Assembly (NCBI GenBank): GCA_017399885.1
Contig: JAFQAU010000115.1
Span: forward strand, 1-57,961
Origin: Lachnospiraceae bacterium
GTDB lineage: Bacteria; Bacillota; Clostridia; Lachnospirales; Lachnospiraceae
DNA length: 57,961 bases
Direction: 5' to 3'
Position numbers and translations under genes: made by a program
Shown here: positions 37,301 to 45,388 of the stretch, piece by piece
Numbering within the stretch: position 1 is the stretch's first letter
Layout of the letters: every line of letters starts with the position of its first letter
Notes under the pieces: model-generated
What the model was told of the DNA's origin: nothing
Databases searched by the model: none
The model's input: only the letters and a program-made list of their open reading frames with translations

Positions 37301-38972
37301 GCGTGTAATGCAGATAAAGGATGCAGGGAAAACACTGCTTTCTATTATAAATGATATTTTAGATTTCTCCAAAATTGAATCGGGAAAAATGGAAATTCAA
37401 GAGGTTAACTATTCTGTGCATCAAGCAATTAAAGATATAAAGAACATATTAACTACAAGAATAGGAGAAAAAGATATCCGTTTGAAAATTATGGTAAATC
37501 AAGATATTCCACCATATTTGTATGGGGATGATATGCGCATACGACAGGTTATATTAAATTTGGGAGATAATGCCATTAAGTTTACGGAAAAGGGCTCTGT
37601 TACCATTACCATAGATTATGAGAAGCATAAAGACACAGGAATCTTGCATTTTTCTGTAAAGGACACAGGTATAGGAATTGCAGAAAAAAATATAAAAAGA
37701 TTATTTACTTCATTTCATCAATTAGATGGTAAGCGAAATCGAAAAATTGAAGGAAGTGGGTTAGGGCTTGCCATTAGTAAAGCATTTGTTAATATGATGG
37801 GTGGAGAGATTTATGTACAAAGTGAATATGGAAAAGGAAGTGAATTCTTCTTCCAAATTCCCCAACGTATTGGTACTTGTGAAGATAATCAAGAAAAAGA
37901 GGAAAAAGAGTTAGAGTTTAAGGGGCATAATAAAAAGGTCATGGTAGTAGATGACAACCGAATGAATCGCAATGTAGCAGAAGGATTGTTAAAGCCAATG
38001 GGGCTGGAAATTGTTACTGTGGAAAGTGGAATAAGGGCTTTGGAAATATTAACAGAAAGAATGGATTTTGATTTGATTTTCATGGATCACATGATGCCTG
38101 ATATGGACGGGATAGAGACTACAAAACGAATTCGTTCTATGAGAAAAGAGTATTATAAAAATGTTCCAATCATTGCACTGACAGCAAATGTTGTGGCAGA
38201 TGCCAAAAAAATGTTTTTGGAATGTGGAATGGACGATTTTATTGGTAAGCCAATTGACATAAAACAATTGAAGCAAATATTAAAAAAATGGATACCAGAT
38301 GTAGAAGAAAACATATGTGAAAAAGTGGAGGAACAGGATATTAAGGCTGAGGATTTAAAAGATAATTCTGTTAAAATTCCGGGCTTAGATGTAGAAATAG
38401 GAATTGCTGTTTCCGGCAGTAAAGAAATGTTTTTCAAATTGTTGCAGGTATTTTATGATACCATAGAGGAAAAGGTGCAATTAATATCTGATTATTTAGA
38501 AGAGGGAAATATAAAAAATTATACAGTGGAGGTACATGCATTAAAAAGTGCTGCAATGTTAATTGGAGCAATTGAACTTTCTAATATGGCAAAAATGATG
38601 GAAGAATTTGGAAAGGTAGAAAATATAAATGAGCTTCATAATAAGACTAAAACATTGCTTTCCTTGTATGAAAGTTATAAAGAAAGTCTAAAGCCTTTTG
38701 TGAAAATTCAAGAAGCTGATGAGAAAAAAACACTTATGCCAAAAACAACTTTAGAGAAAAAATTACAAGAGTTGGAAGGATATATGAAGGAATTTCAAAT
38801 TGATAACGCAGATGCTATTATGGAGGAATTAATATCCTATAGGCATGAAGAAGAGTTTGAAAAAATCCTTCCGGAATTAAAAACAGCAATAGAGGATATT
38901 ACTTATGATATAGCAGAAGAGCTACTAGATGAGTACAAAAGGGGGTTACAAAATGTTACGAAAAAAAAATAA
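34350..38972 (+). CDS. Large STAND-like/TPR/GAF-like hybrid histidine kinase
   Basis: 1540 residues from ATG 34350 (GAGGGGGC upstream; TTG 34344 is the alternative). No membrane segment. Residues about 1-240 are a P-loop-less STAND-like domain paralogous to the GGDEF protein at 17896-21195 (shared APYEPFLDLIKSY, EQPLFFILNE and the NLKFVLIYND phrases). About 245-730 are TPR-like repeats with aligned landmarks (ARYSGWKSMWISELDTPV against AQFGGWRDIFLCDFRIPV). A GAF-like region covers about 760-910. Then the kinase: H-box NMSHEIRTPMN (His near 957), DNAIKFTEKG, DTGIGI and GSGLGLAIS; a receiver domain (VDDNRMNRN, phospho-Asp in FMDHMMPDMDG near 1246, ALTAN); and an Hpt domain with HALKSAA (near 1397). 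A full phosphorelay in one chain; the output partner is not in the window. Confidence 0.94.
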   Translation: MKKRERSYLGEYIGTLLKKKGKENNSMLVIKHHNALYPQMEDIQALEVEKHGYKVIFHNYVPEEIRAPYEPFLDLIKSYVEKKQEEGEFSFESFFDKTKVYYVHRLIFERYLQGKRCVRKEDILVGEYEYEKKKFLEAVINMLAEISKEQPLFFILNETNASGLSLWKILNKLFQEKNKNLKFVLIYNDGGKKLSFSKQEQNQFMQMCKGKDLICDWIYEGDEIVIERSEEGNIRDYVEKLHNMSYTLEYEQAYYYLKEFFERLEYEEQSMLPEERLELLRMYFWTSLGMGEYSGALYVCEEMKRLTFRNPRKQVLSQFNSYYYKAMVHVYRDNEVETVENIEHCEKIAKENFDEKLIFRVNMIKNMARYSGWKSMWISELDTPVSYSFIEQCKEFEQWNHLAHIYAYSFNNDYHNFSTVKGIDERLKEFNKGIEIGKRLQNQQFLLEAYKKNIILASIHGYFEVCIYFYNKCMEIVCESNDEVAEAGNCNGMGYSNCGLEHYEQAHKYYNRALVIYYRHGMVDEVVETLYNLGINCILAHDYENASNYLLEAANILYLMKKSSIHTCDISKLFALIALSCFRQGIMHRCNLNLNNAKQYLAHIFGTPKEEEEIHSDDSMFLVYFVDALNQKKEENYEQALLYMNKAEFYMNRSTGAMFFNYPQYAVEKYDLLEKMGEKEKGIQVLLECKKYCRKNNYKFHEQQINQLLGKEIKEKDKIIFPEMKLNDITLEEISQWIKKEAAEKNHRDMMKTMQFFNLLQRFTNHMKGKIKEELSNIIPLLKNNFYLDKAFVIKCEENRNEIMYSDLEFTLSKEEINQIVRYFRKCPQGFVFYKNGFEHEEYEKVLEPFVKARMVSFVAIPNYDNDVLNGIFIGYIEMTDSWKPSKERTILDENDLEIFIYVFKQIFNAVEKLEARKKLVDANEKLKVHMEQLLELKNEAEAANEAKSNFLANMSHEIRTPMNSIIGMTEIVLLGKLEQEQRERVMQIKDAGKTLLSIINDILDFSKIESGKMEIQEVNYSVHQAIKDIKNILTTRIGEKDIRLKIMVNQDIPPYLYGDDMRIRQVILNLGDNAIKFTEKGSVTITIDYEKHKDTGILHFSVKDTGIGIAEKNIKRLFTSFHQLDGKRNRKIEGSGLGLAISKAFVNMMGGEIYVQSEYGKGSEFFFQIPQRIGTCEDNQEKEEKELEFKGHNKKVMVVDDNRMNRNVAEGLLKPMGLEIVTVESGIRALEILTERMDFDLIFMDHMMPDMDGIETTKRIRSMRKEYYKNVPIIALTANVVADAKKMFLECGMDDFIGKPIDIKQLKQILKKWIPDVEENICEKVEEQDIKAEDLKDNSVKIPGLDVEIGIAVSGSKEMFFKLLQVFYDTIEEKVQLISDYLEEGNIKNYTVEVHALKSAAMLIGAIELSNMAKMMEEFGKVENINELHNKTKTLLSLYESYKESLKPFVKIQEADEKKTLMPKTTLEKKLQELEGYMKEFQIDNADAIMEELISYRHEEEFEKILPELKTAIEDITYDIAEELLDEYKRGLQNVTKKK

Positions 38973-39097
38973 GCTTGCATAAAATTTTCCAATATGATAG
39001 AATTTCAAGGTATCTGACTTTGGAAAAGGTTTCTAAAAATGGAAGAGAGCCTTGAAAGAAGTAAAATAATAATTTATAACTTATGGAGGAAAAGATT

Positions 39098-39727
39098 ATG
39101 AAGAACATGAAGAAAAGTTTAGCAGCTATCGTTTGTATGTTCATGGTGGTTGTAAGTGTAGCTGGATGTAAGAGTTTTGATGCAACAGGATATGTAAAAG
39201 GATATCTTGATACAATCATGAAAGGTGAATGTGCAGAATATGCTAAGATTTGTGAAGTAGAAGAATCAGAAGCAGAAAAAGTTTATCAGGAACAGATAGA
39301 TGTAACTGTACAGGGATGGACAACAGGATTTGATTTATCAGATGAGTTAAAAGGAAAATACGAGCAGCTTGTAAAAGATTTATTAAAGAAAACAAAATAT
39401 GAAGTAAAAGAAGCAAAAAAAGATGGTAAGAACTTTACTGTAGATGTAGAAATTGAACCATTAAAATTAAACTTAACAGAAGATGAGATTACACAATTAG
39501 GAACAGAACTTGGAACACAGTATCAGGAAACACATGAAACAATTGATCAGGCTGAGTTTATGACATTCCTTGCTGAAGAGTATTATAACTTTATCTCAGA
39601 AAAGGCAGCAAACTGTGAGTATGGAGAAAAGACAACTGTTACAGTTACTGTTCAATTAGTAGATAACAAATATACATTAAGCACTACAGATCAACAAACA
39701 TTAGCAAATACATTATTTGCTGAATAA
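39098..39727 (+). CDS. Lipoprotein of unknown function
   Basis: 209 residues from ATG 39098 (GGAGG eight bases upstream; ATG 39083 overlaps the site). Signal peptide with lipobox SVAGC (Cys near residue 24). The mature part is acidic, with a helical half (VKGYLDTIMKGECAEYAKIC) and a beta-rich end (TTVTVTVQLVDNKYTLSTTD). It resembles DUF5105-type lipoproteins of Clostridia, without certainty. It follows the hybrid kinase by 125 bp in the same direction and may share its control. Strong terminator downstream. Confidence 0.85.
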   Translation: MKNMKKSLAAIVCMFMVVVSVAGCKSFDATGYVKGYLDTIMKGECAEYAKICEVEESEAEKVYQEQIDVTVQGWTTGFDLSDELKGKYEQLVKDLLKKTKYEVKEAKKDGKNFTVDVEIEPLKLNLTEDEITQLGTELGTQYQETHETIDQAEFMTFLAEEYYNFISEKAANCEYGEKTTVTVTVQLVDNKYTLSTTDQQTLANTLFAE

Positions 39728-39734
39728 TTATAAT

Positions 39735-39773
39735 AAAAAAACAAGTTCCTTAAAATTGGGAACTTGTTTTTTT
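39735..39773 (+). terminator. Lipoprotein gene terminator
   Basis: AAAAAAACAAGTTCC and GGAACTTGTTTTTTT are exact inverses (39735-39749, 39759-39773). Confidence 0.93.
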
Positions 39774-39800
39774 CTTTATATGAAATTTCATCCTATAAAG
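39774..39800. repeat. Post-terminator hairpin, copy 4
   Basis: CTTTATATGA, loop AATTTCA, TCCTATAAAG, directly after the terminator T run and followed by an A run. Confidence 0.7.
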
Positions 39801-39899
39801 AAAAAAGGCTGTGGCACGAAAGAAGAATAATACAATGATTCTTTTGCTGAGAAGTTTATGAATTGTTGTATTGATTTTCTTTGTGTCACAGTCTTTTTT
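39801..39899 (-). terminator. Long hairpin terminating the focA-like gene
   Basis: GGCTGTGGCAC (39807-39817) pairs with GTGTCACAGTC (39883-39893) allowing G-U pairs, with inner AATACAAT/ATTGTTGTATT pairing. On the minus strand it is followed by TTTTTT. Confidence 0.75.
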
Positions 39900-40737
39900 A
39901 TGATTTCCACTTTTTGTTGTGAACAATATAGCAGGTTAGCCCCACAAATATCATACCACCAAGAATATTACCAATTGTTACATAAATAAAACTACTCGTA
40001 CTTTGAATAGAAAGTAAATCTGCACATTGTGAGGAAGTTATTCCATATAGTTCTTCTGCTTTTTCTACGTAATTATTATTTGTTGCTGCAAGCATTCCCA
40101 TTGGAATGTAAAACATATTAGCAACGCAGTGTTCAAAACCTCCAATTACAAATGCCCAAATAGGAAAGAAAATTGCCCAAATCTTTCCTGTTACATCTTT
40201 GGCGGCTCCAGCCATTAAAATAGCAAGGCAAACTAAGATATTACATAAAATACCACTGGCAATAGCAGTTCCCGGTGCAATATTTGCTTTCGCTATAGCA
40301 ACTTTTATGGTATAAGCACCAAGAGCACCATTGGTATAGTCTAATTGTCCGGAATAAAAGATTAAAATATCAATAATGACAGCTCCTACCAGATTAGTCA
40401 GATAAACAACGATTAAGTTTCTAAGCATCTGAGAAATACGAATTCTCTTGTCTTTGCAAGCCATAAGCATAAGACAATTACCGGTAAATAATTCCCCTCC
40501 TACTAAAATAACCAACATAAGTCCCACAGGGAATATAGCACCTGCCAATGTTCTGGCGATTCCTACATTGGCTATATTATGTACTGCTACATTACTTGTT
40601 GCCCCACCTAAAGCAATAAATGCACCTGCCATAATACCTAGAAGAATCATTTTTCCAAGTGGAAGATTTGCTTTTGTTACTTGTGCTTTCAAATTGTTTT
40701 CTACTACCTCTCCCGGGGTAAAAAAGTTACTCTCCAT
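39898..40737 (-). CDS. Formate/nitrite transporter family channel
   Basis: 279 residues from ATG 40737 (AAGGAG nine bases upstream on the minus strand). Six membrane helices with the FNT pattern: GIMAGAFIALGGATSNVAVH (about 33-52), GGELFTGNCLM (about 84-94, the Gly-Glu-Leu-Phe-Thr-Gly-Asn loop), NLVGAVIIDIL and GFEHCVANMFYIP (about 198-210, the conserved His-Asn segment). FNT proteins are pentameric channels for formate, nitrite or hydrosulfide; FocA or NirC cannot be separated here. It stands alone, away from pyruvate formate-lyase genes. Fits an anaerobic fermenter. Confidence 0.93.
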   Translation of the reverse strand: MESNFFTPGEVVENNLKAQVTKANLPLGKMILLGIMAGAFIALGGATSNVAVHNIANVGIARTLAGAIFPVGLMLVILVGGELFTGNCLMLMACKDKRIRISQMLRNLIVVYLTNLVGAVIIDILIFYSGQLDYTNGALGAYTIKVAIAKANIAPGTAIASGILCNILVCLAILMAGAAKDVTGKIWAIFFPIWAFVIGGFEHCVANMFYIPMGMLAATNNNYVEKAEELYGITSSQCADLLSIQSTSSFIYVTIGNILGGMIFVGLTCYIVHNKKWKS

Positions 40738-40978
40738 AATCAAAAACTCCTTATCTTTATGATTGTATAGTATAAAACTTAGGGGGGACCAGCCCCTTTG
40801 TTAAATGGTACGACTCATAGCTGATTTTACAAAGAGAGTCGTTACGCAAAAATATGTAAGCTGTAGCTATTTACAACCTGTTTCATGGTACTACTTAGGG
40901 GATAAAATGTCAAGATTGTACCTATGCTATATTTATGCAGTTGGTAACTGTTTAGCCAAGGGATGAACGGTAAAAAAG

Positions 40979-41039
40979 CTTACAAAGAATTTACATGAAT
41001 TTTACAAAAGTTTGATTATGAATTTTACATTTGCATAAT
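40979..41039 (+). promoter_or_regulatory. Pho-box repeats and promoter of the pst operon
   Basis: CTTACA (40979), TTTACA (40990) and TTTACA (41001) repeat with exactly 11-bp spacing, a fourth TTTACA is at 41024-41029, and CATAAT (41034-41039) is a fair -10. Gram-positive PhoP binds TT(A/T/C)ACA direct repeats with this spacing. The likely regulator is encoded at 47427. The remaining part of the 377-bp gap (40738-40978) holds a GGGGGACC/CAGCCCC hairpin near 40783-40798 and a GTAACTGTTTAGCC half-repeat (40943-40956 region). Confidence 0.8.
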
Positions 41040-41114
41040 AAGATAGAGATGTGGGCAGAATGATGGGCTTCTGCCTGTAAGATTTACCATAATACATATT
41101 GGAGGTAGAATAAC

Positions 41115-41978
41115 ATGAAGATTTCAAAGAAAATAATGGGAATTGCACTTAGTATGGTGTTCGTAGTGGGGAGTTTGACCGCATGTGGTGGCGCAGGTTC
41201 GGATACAATTAGTGTTGTAACAAGAGAAGAAGGATCAGGAACGAGAGGTGCATTTGTAGAGCTTACCGGTGTAGAGGAAAAGGATGCAAATGGAAATAAG
41301 ATAGATAATACTACCTTAGATGCAATTTCAGTAAATAGCACCTCTATTGTAATGACTACAGTTTCCGGAAATGAAAATGCCATTGGGTATATTTCTTTAG
41401 GTTCTCTAAATGATACTGTAAAGGCTGTAAATATAGATGGAATAGAACCAACCGCAGAAAATATTATAAATGGGTCTTATTCTCTTGCAAGACCATTTCT
41501 TGTAGTAACTAAGGATGAACTAAGTTTAGCAGCTACAGATTTTATGAATTTCGTGCTTAGTAAAGAGGGACAAAGTATCGTAGCTGAAAATGGCTATGTT
41601 GAAATTGAAAATACTGGGGCATTTACATCCAATGGTGCAACTGGAAAAATAGTAATTGCCGGTTCGTCTTCGGTAACACCTGTTATGCAAAAGCTACAAG
41701 AGGCATATGGGAAAATAAATGGTAATGTGGAAATTGAGGTGCAGGAAAGCGATTCCACAACGGGAATAAATGCTACAATAGAAGGTACTTGTGAAATAGG
41801 TATGGCTTCTAGAGAATTAAAGGAAGAAGAAAAAAGTCAGGGCTTGGTTTCAACCGCAATTGCCATGGATGGAATTGTTGTGATAGTTCACAAAGATAAT
41901 CAGGTTTCACAATTGACGCTTACGCAGGTAAAAGAAATTTTTAATGGCACAGTAACGAAATGGACTAATGTTAAGTAA
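41115..41978 (+). CDS. pstS: Phosphate ABC transporter substrate-binding lipoprotein, circularly permuted order
   Basis: 287 residues with a lipoprotein signal (Cys24 in SLTACGG). The usual PstS order is GKIVIAGSSS...(first half)...VTREEGSGTRGAF...(second half). Here the second half comes first: VVTREEGSGTRGAF at residues 34-47, GYISLGSL, SLARPFLVVT and the LSKEGQSIVAENGY end at about 150-165. A short linker follows, then the normal N-terminal half: GKIVIAGSSSVTPVMQKL at 177-194, IGMASRELK, IAMDGIVVIVHKDN and EIFNGTVTKWTNV at the C-terminus. Phosphate-binding motifs of both halves are present, so it should work. It binds phosphate for PstCAB, encoded next. Ribosome site GGAGG (41101-41105). 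Confidence 0.93.
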   Translation: MKISKKIMGIALSMVFVVGSLTACGGAGSDTISVVTREEGSGTRGAFVELTGVEEKDANGNKIDNTTLDAISVNSTSIVMTTVSGNENAIGYISLGSLNDTVKAVNIDGIEPTAENIINGSYSLARPFLVVTKDELSLAATDFMNFVLSKEGQSIVAENGYVEIENTGAFTSNGATGKIVIAGSSSVTPVMQKLQEAYGKINGNVEIEVQESDSTTGINATIEGTCEIGMASRELKEEEKSQGLVSTAIAMDGIVVIVHKDNQVSQLTLTQVKEIFNGTVTKWTNVK

Positions 41979-41990
41979 GAGGTAAATTAG

Positions 41991-42839
41991 ATGATAAAGA
42001 GAAAAGAAAAAGGAATGGAACTAATATTCCTAATTGCAGCTACTGTTTCTATTATATCCGTTTTATTAATATGCATATTCTTACTAATAAATGGATTACC
42101 GGCAATGGGGGAAATTGGAATTGTAAAATTTCTCCTTGGAAAAACATGGAGACCCGGTAACGAGATATTTGGTATTTTACCAATGATACTAGGAAGTATA
42201 TATGTAACAGCAGGGGCTCTTTTGGTTGGGGTGCCAATTGGAATATTAACTGCAATTTTTATGGCGAGATTTTGCCCTAAAAAGCTCTATGCTGTTTTAA
42301 AGCCATGCATTAGCTTAATGGCAGGAATTCCATCCGTAGTTTATGGATTTTTTGGACTAAGCGTATTGGTACCATTTACAAGAGAACTGTTTGGTGGTGA
42401 TGGAAATAGTATTTTAACAGCATCTATATTGCTTGGACTTATGATTTTACCAACTATTATTAGTGTTTCTGAATCGGCTATTAGAACGGTACCGGATAAA
42501 TATTATCAAGGTTCACTAGCCTTAGGGGCGACCCATGAAAGAAGTGTATTTTTAACCATCGTACCTGCAGCAAAATCAGGTATTTTAGCAGGTGTGATTC
42601 TTGGATTGGGACGAGCTATTGGCGAAACAATGGCGGTTATCATGGTAGCAGGAAATCAGCCAAGAATGCCTAAGGGAATATTAGCTGGTGCCAGAACCTT
42701 AACCGCAAACATTGTATCGGAAATGGGTTATGCCAGTGGTTTACATAGAGAAGCACTTATTGCAACTGGTGTAGTTTTATTTGTATTTATATTGCTTATT
42801 AATCTAATATTTTCCATTATAAAAGGTAAAACAGTATAG
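41991..42839 (+). CDS. pstC: Phosphate ABC transporter permease PstC
   Basis: 282-residue permease with six membrane helices. N-terminal helix about 16-38, GKTWRPGNEIFGILPMILGS (about 50-69), and the ABC-coupling EAA loop GATHERSVFLTIVPAAKSGI (about 180-199) with GRAIGETMAVIMVAGN, as in PstC. It follows pstS by 12 bp and forms the channel with PstA. Slightly shorter at the N-terminus than E. coli PstC, normal for Firmicutes. Confidence 0.95.
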   Translation: MIKRKEKGMELIFLIAATVSIISVLLICIFLLINGLPAMGEIGIVKFLLGKTWRPGNEIFGILPMILGSIYVTAGALLVGVPIGILTAIFMARFCPKKLYAVLKPCISLMAGIPSVVYGFFGLSVLVPFTRELFGGDGNSILTASILLGLMILPTIISVSESAIRTVPDKYYQGSLALGATHERSVFLTIVPAAKSGILAGVILGLGRAIGETMAVIMVAGNQPRMPKGILAGARTLTANIVSEMGYASGLHREALIATGVVLFVFILLINLIFSIIKGKTV

Positions 42840-42895
42840 CACAGTTTTGCTATGGCTGTACGATTATAAGGCAATGGAATAAGGTGGAGGAAAAA

Positions 42896-43783
42896 ATGAA
42901 CGAAATTGTAGCAATTAATCAACGTACGTGGAGGGAAAAAATAGCATCATACAAAAAAAGACCAATATCCTTTTTAATATTACTTACAGTTATACTGGCG
43001 ATGGCAATTACCATGGGTGCCTTCCTTTTTCTTGCTTTATACATATTAATAAAAGGAATTCCACATTTAACTCCCTCATTATTTGCATGGGAATACAATA
43101 CGGAAAATGTGTCCATGTTCCCTGCAATTATAAATACTTTGCTTATGACGGGATTGTCATTACTTATATCAGTGCCGATTGGAATAGGGGCAGCAATTTA
43201 TTTGGTTGAGTATGCGAAAAAAGGAAATAAAATAGTAGGATTAGTACGTATTACAGCAGAGACGTTAACAGGGATTCCGTCTATTATTTACGGATTGTTT
43301 GGAATGCTGTTTTTTGTAACTACATTGAAATGGAAGCTGTCTTTATTATCTGGTGCCTTTACACTTGCAATTATGGTATTGCCTGTTATTATGAGAACCA
43401 CAGAGGAAGCTTTACTTGCAGTACCGGATTCCTATCGTTTTGGAAGCTTTGGACTTGGAGCAGGAAAGCTAAGAACCGTCTTTAAAATAGTGTTGCCAAG
43501 TGCCATTCCGGGAATTTTATCGGGAGTAATCCTAAGTATAGGTAGAATTGTGGGTGAAACGGCAGCTCTTATTTACACTGCAGGAAGTATTGCTAAAATT
43601 CCAAATAGTGTATTTGATTCCACAAGAACCTTGTCCGTGCATATGTATAGTTTGTCTAAGGAAGGGCTCTATACAGGGCAGGCGTATGCTACTGCTGTAG
43701 TATTACTTGTGTTAGTATTGCTTATAAATTTCGCTTCAGAGATGTTAGCGAAAAAACTTTCCAGACTCTCTGGTGGGCTGTAA
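42896..43783 (+). CDS. pstA: Phosphate ABC transporter permease PstA
   Basis: 295 residues from ATG 42896, just after GTGGAGG (42884-42890); a GTG at 42884 overlaps the ribosome site. Six membrane helices; PTLMTGLSLLISVPIGIGAA-like stretch (TLLMTGLSLLISVPIG, about 79-94), TGIPSIIYGLFG (about 124-135) and the EAA loop FGLGAGKLRTVFKIVLPSAI (about 180-199) followed by GRIVGETAALIYTAG. Partner of PstC in the pst operon. Confidence 0.95.
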   Translation: MNEIVAINQRTWREKIASYKKRPISFLILLTVILAMAITMGAFLFLALYILIKGIPHLTPSLFAWEYNTENVSMFPAIINTLLMTGLSLLISVPIGIGAAIYLVEYAKKGNKIVGLVRITAETLTGIPSIIYGLFGMLFFVTTLKWKLSLLSGAFTLAIMVLPVIMRTTEEALLAVPDSYRFGSFGLGAGKLRTVFKIVLPSAIPGILSGVILSIGRIVGETAALIYTAGSIAKIPNSVFDSTRTLSVHMYSLSKEGLYTGQAYATAVVLLVLVLLINFASEMLAKKLSRLSGGL

Positions 43784-43814
43784 ATAGAAAAGTAACAAGA
43801 AGGAGAAAATAGAA

Positions 43815-44564
43815 ATGCATAAGTTTAAGATTGATAGGTTAAATTTGTATTACAATGATTTTCATGCATTAAAGGATATTAGCTTGGGCGTGTCAGAAAA
43901 GGAAATTACAGCTTTTATCGGTCCCAGTGGATGTGGGAAATCAACTTTTTTAAAATGTTTAAACCGAATGAATGATTTGGTAGAGGGATGTAAAATTACA
44001 GGGGAGATAAAGTTAGATGGAGAAGATATTTATGGAAAAATGGATATTAACCAATTAAGAAAAAGGGTTGGCATGGTATTTCAAAGTCCTAATCCATTTG
44101 CTATGAGTATTTACGATAACATTGCTTATGGTCCAAGAACACACGGAATAAAAAAGAAAAAGTATTTAGATATTATTGTAGAAAAATCTCTCCGTCAGGC
44201 AGCAATTTGGGATGAAGTAAAGGACCGTTTAAAGAAGTCAGCGCTAGGAATGTCTGGTGGACAACAGCAAAGACTTTGTATCGCCAGAGCTTTGGCAGTA
44301 GAACCGGAAGTAATTTTAATGGATGAACCTACATCAGCATTAGATCCTATCTCTACTTCCAAGATAGAAGACTTAGTGATAGAATTAAAAAAAGATTATA
44401 CGATTATTATGGTTACGCACAACATGCAGCAGGCAACCAGGGTTTCTGATAATACAGCCTTCTTTCTTATGGGAGAAGTAATTGAATATGGAAGTACGGA
44501 GAGAATGTTCTCTATGCCAAGAGATAAGAGAACAGAAGATTATATTACAGGTCGTTTTGGATAA
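43815..44564 (+). CDS. pstB: Phosphate ABC transporter ATP-binding protein PstB
   Basis: 249-residue ABC ATPase. Walker [21 protein letters not shown] (about 35-54, the KCLNRMND wording is specific for PstB), Q-loop MVFQSPNPF, signature [17 protein letters not shown], Walker [14 protein letters not shown], and H-loop [12 protein letters not shown]. Powers phosphate import. It follows pstA by 31 bp with AAGAAGGAG. Confidence 0.97.
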   Translation: MHKFKIDRLNLYYNDFHALKDISLGVSEKEITAFIGPSGCGKSTFLKCLNRMNDLVEGCKITGEIKLDGEDIYGKMDINQLRKRVGMVFQSPNPFAMSIYDNIAYGPRTHGIKKKKYLDIIVEKSLRQAAIWDEVKDRLKKSALGMSGGQQQRLCIARALAVEPEVILMDEPTSALDPISTSKIEDLVIELKKDYTIIMVTHNMQQATRVSDNTAFFLMGEVIEYGSTERMFSMPRDKRTEDYITGRFG

Positions 44565-44578
44565 GATGGGAGGCAAAT

Positions 44579-45226
44579 ATGAGAAATCAATTTGATAGAC
44601 AACTGAATCGATTAAATGAAGAAATGATAGAAATGGGTGCTATGATTGAGCGTGCCATTGAAAATGCAGTATCTGCTTTGGTGACACAGGATGTGGAAAA
44701 AGCCAAGGCTGCCATTAGTGGGGATGCATTGATAGATAGACAGGAAAAAGAAATAGAAAGCTTATGTCTACGTCTTTTATTACAACAACAGCCGGTAGCA
44801 AGAGATCTTAGACAAATATCGGCTGCATTAAAAATGATTACGGATATGGAAAGAATTGGAGATCATGCATCGGATATTTCAGAAATAACAATTATGTTGG
44901 CAAGGCAACCATATATAAAAAAATTAGAGCATATACAGGAAATGGCAAAGGAAACCATGAAAATGTTAATTGACTCAGTAGATGCTTATGTGGAGAAAAA
45001 TTTAGAAAAAGCCAAGCAAGTAATTAAACAGGATGATGTGGTAGATGGGTTATTTCAAACTGTAAAAAATGATTTGATAGGATTGATTCATGAGAATCCA
45101 CAAAATGGAGAGCAGGCAGCAGATCTGCTTATGGTAGCAAAATATTTTGAGCGAATTGGTGATCATGCTACCAATATATCGGAGTGGGTTATCTTCTCCA
45201 TTACAGGAAATCATGAGGAAGAATAG
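44579..45226 (+). CDS. phoU: Phosphate signalling protein PhoU
   Basis: 215 residues, two PhoU three-helix repeats: LRQISAALKMITDMERIGDHASDISE (split: KMITDMERIGDHASDI, about 85-100) and LLMVAKYFERIGDHATNISEWV (about 180-201), with the metal-binding E-R-x-G-D-H motifs. Links PstB activity to the histidine kinase PhoR in phosphate sensing. Starts 14 bp after pstB. Confidence 0.95.
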   Translation: MRNQFDRQLNRLNEEMIEMGAMIERAIENAVSALVTQDVEKAKAAISGDALIDRQEKEIESLCLRLLLQQQPVARDLRQISAALKMITDMERIGDHASDISEITIMLARQPYIKKLEHIQEMAKETMKMLIDSVDAYVEKNLEKAKQVIKQDDVVDGLFQTVKNDLIGLIHENPQNGEQAADLLMVAKYFERIGDHATNISEWVIFSITGNHEEE

Positions 45227-45388
45227 AAAAAATTAAAAAATATATTTACTACTTTGCATTTCTATTTTATAATGAAATTGGTGTGCTTAAAAAGTAGAAA
45301 GGTCATTAAGGTAAGATCAGGAAGAAGATAAGTTACACAAAATATAGGTATCATAAGCAAAAGATACGAAAAAATAGGAGTGCAAACG

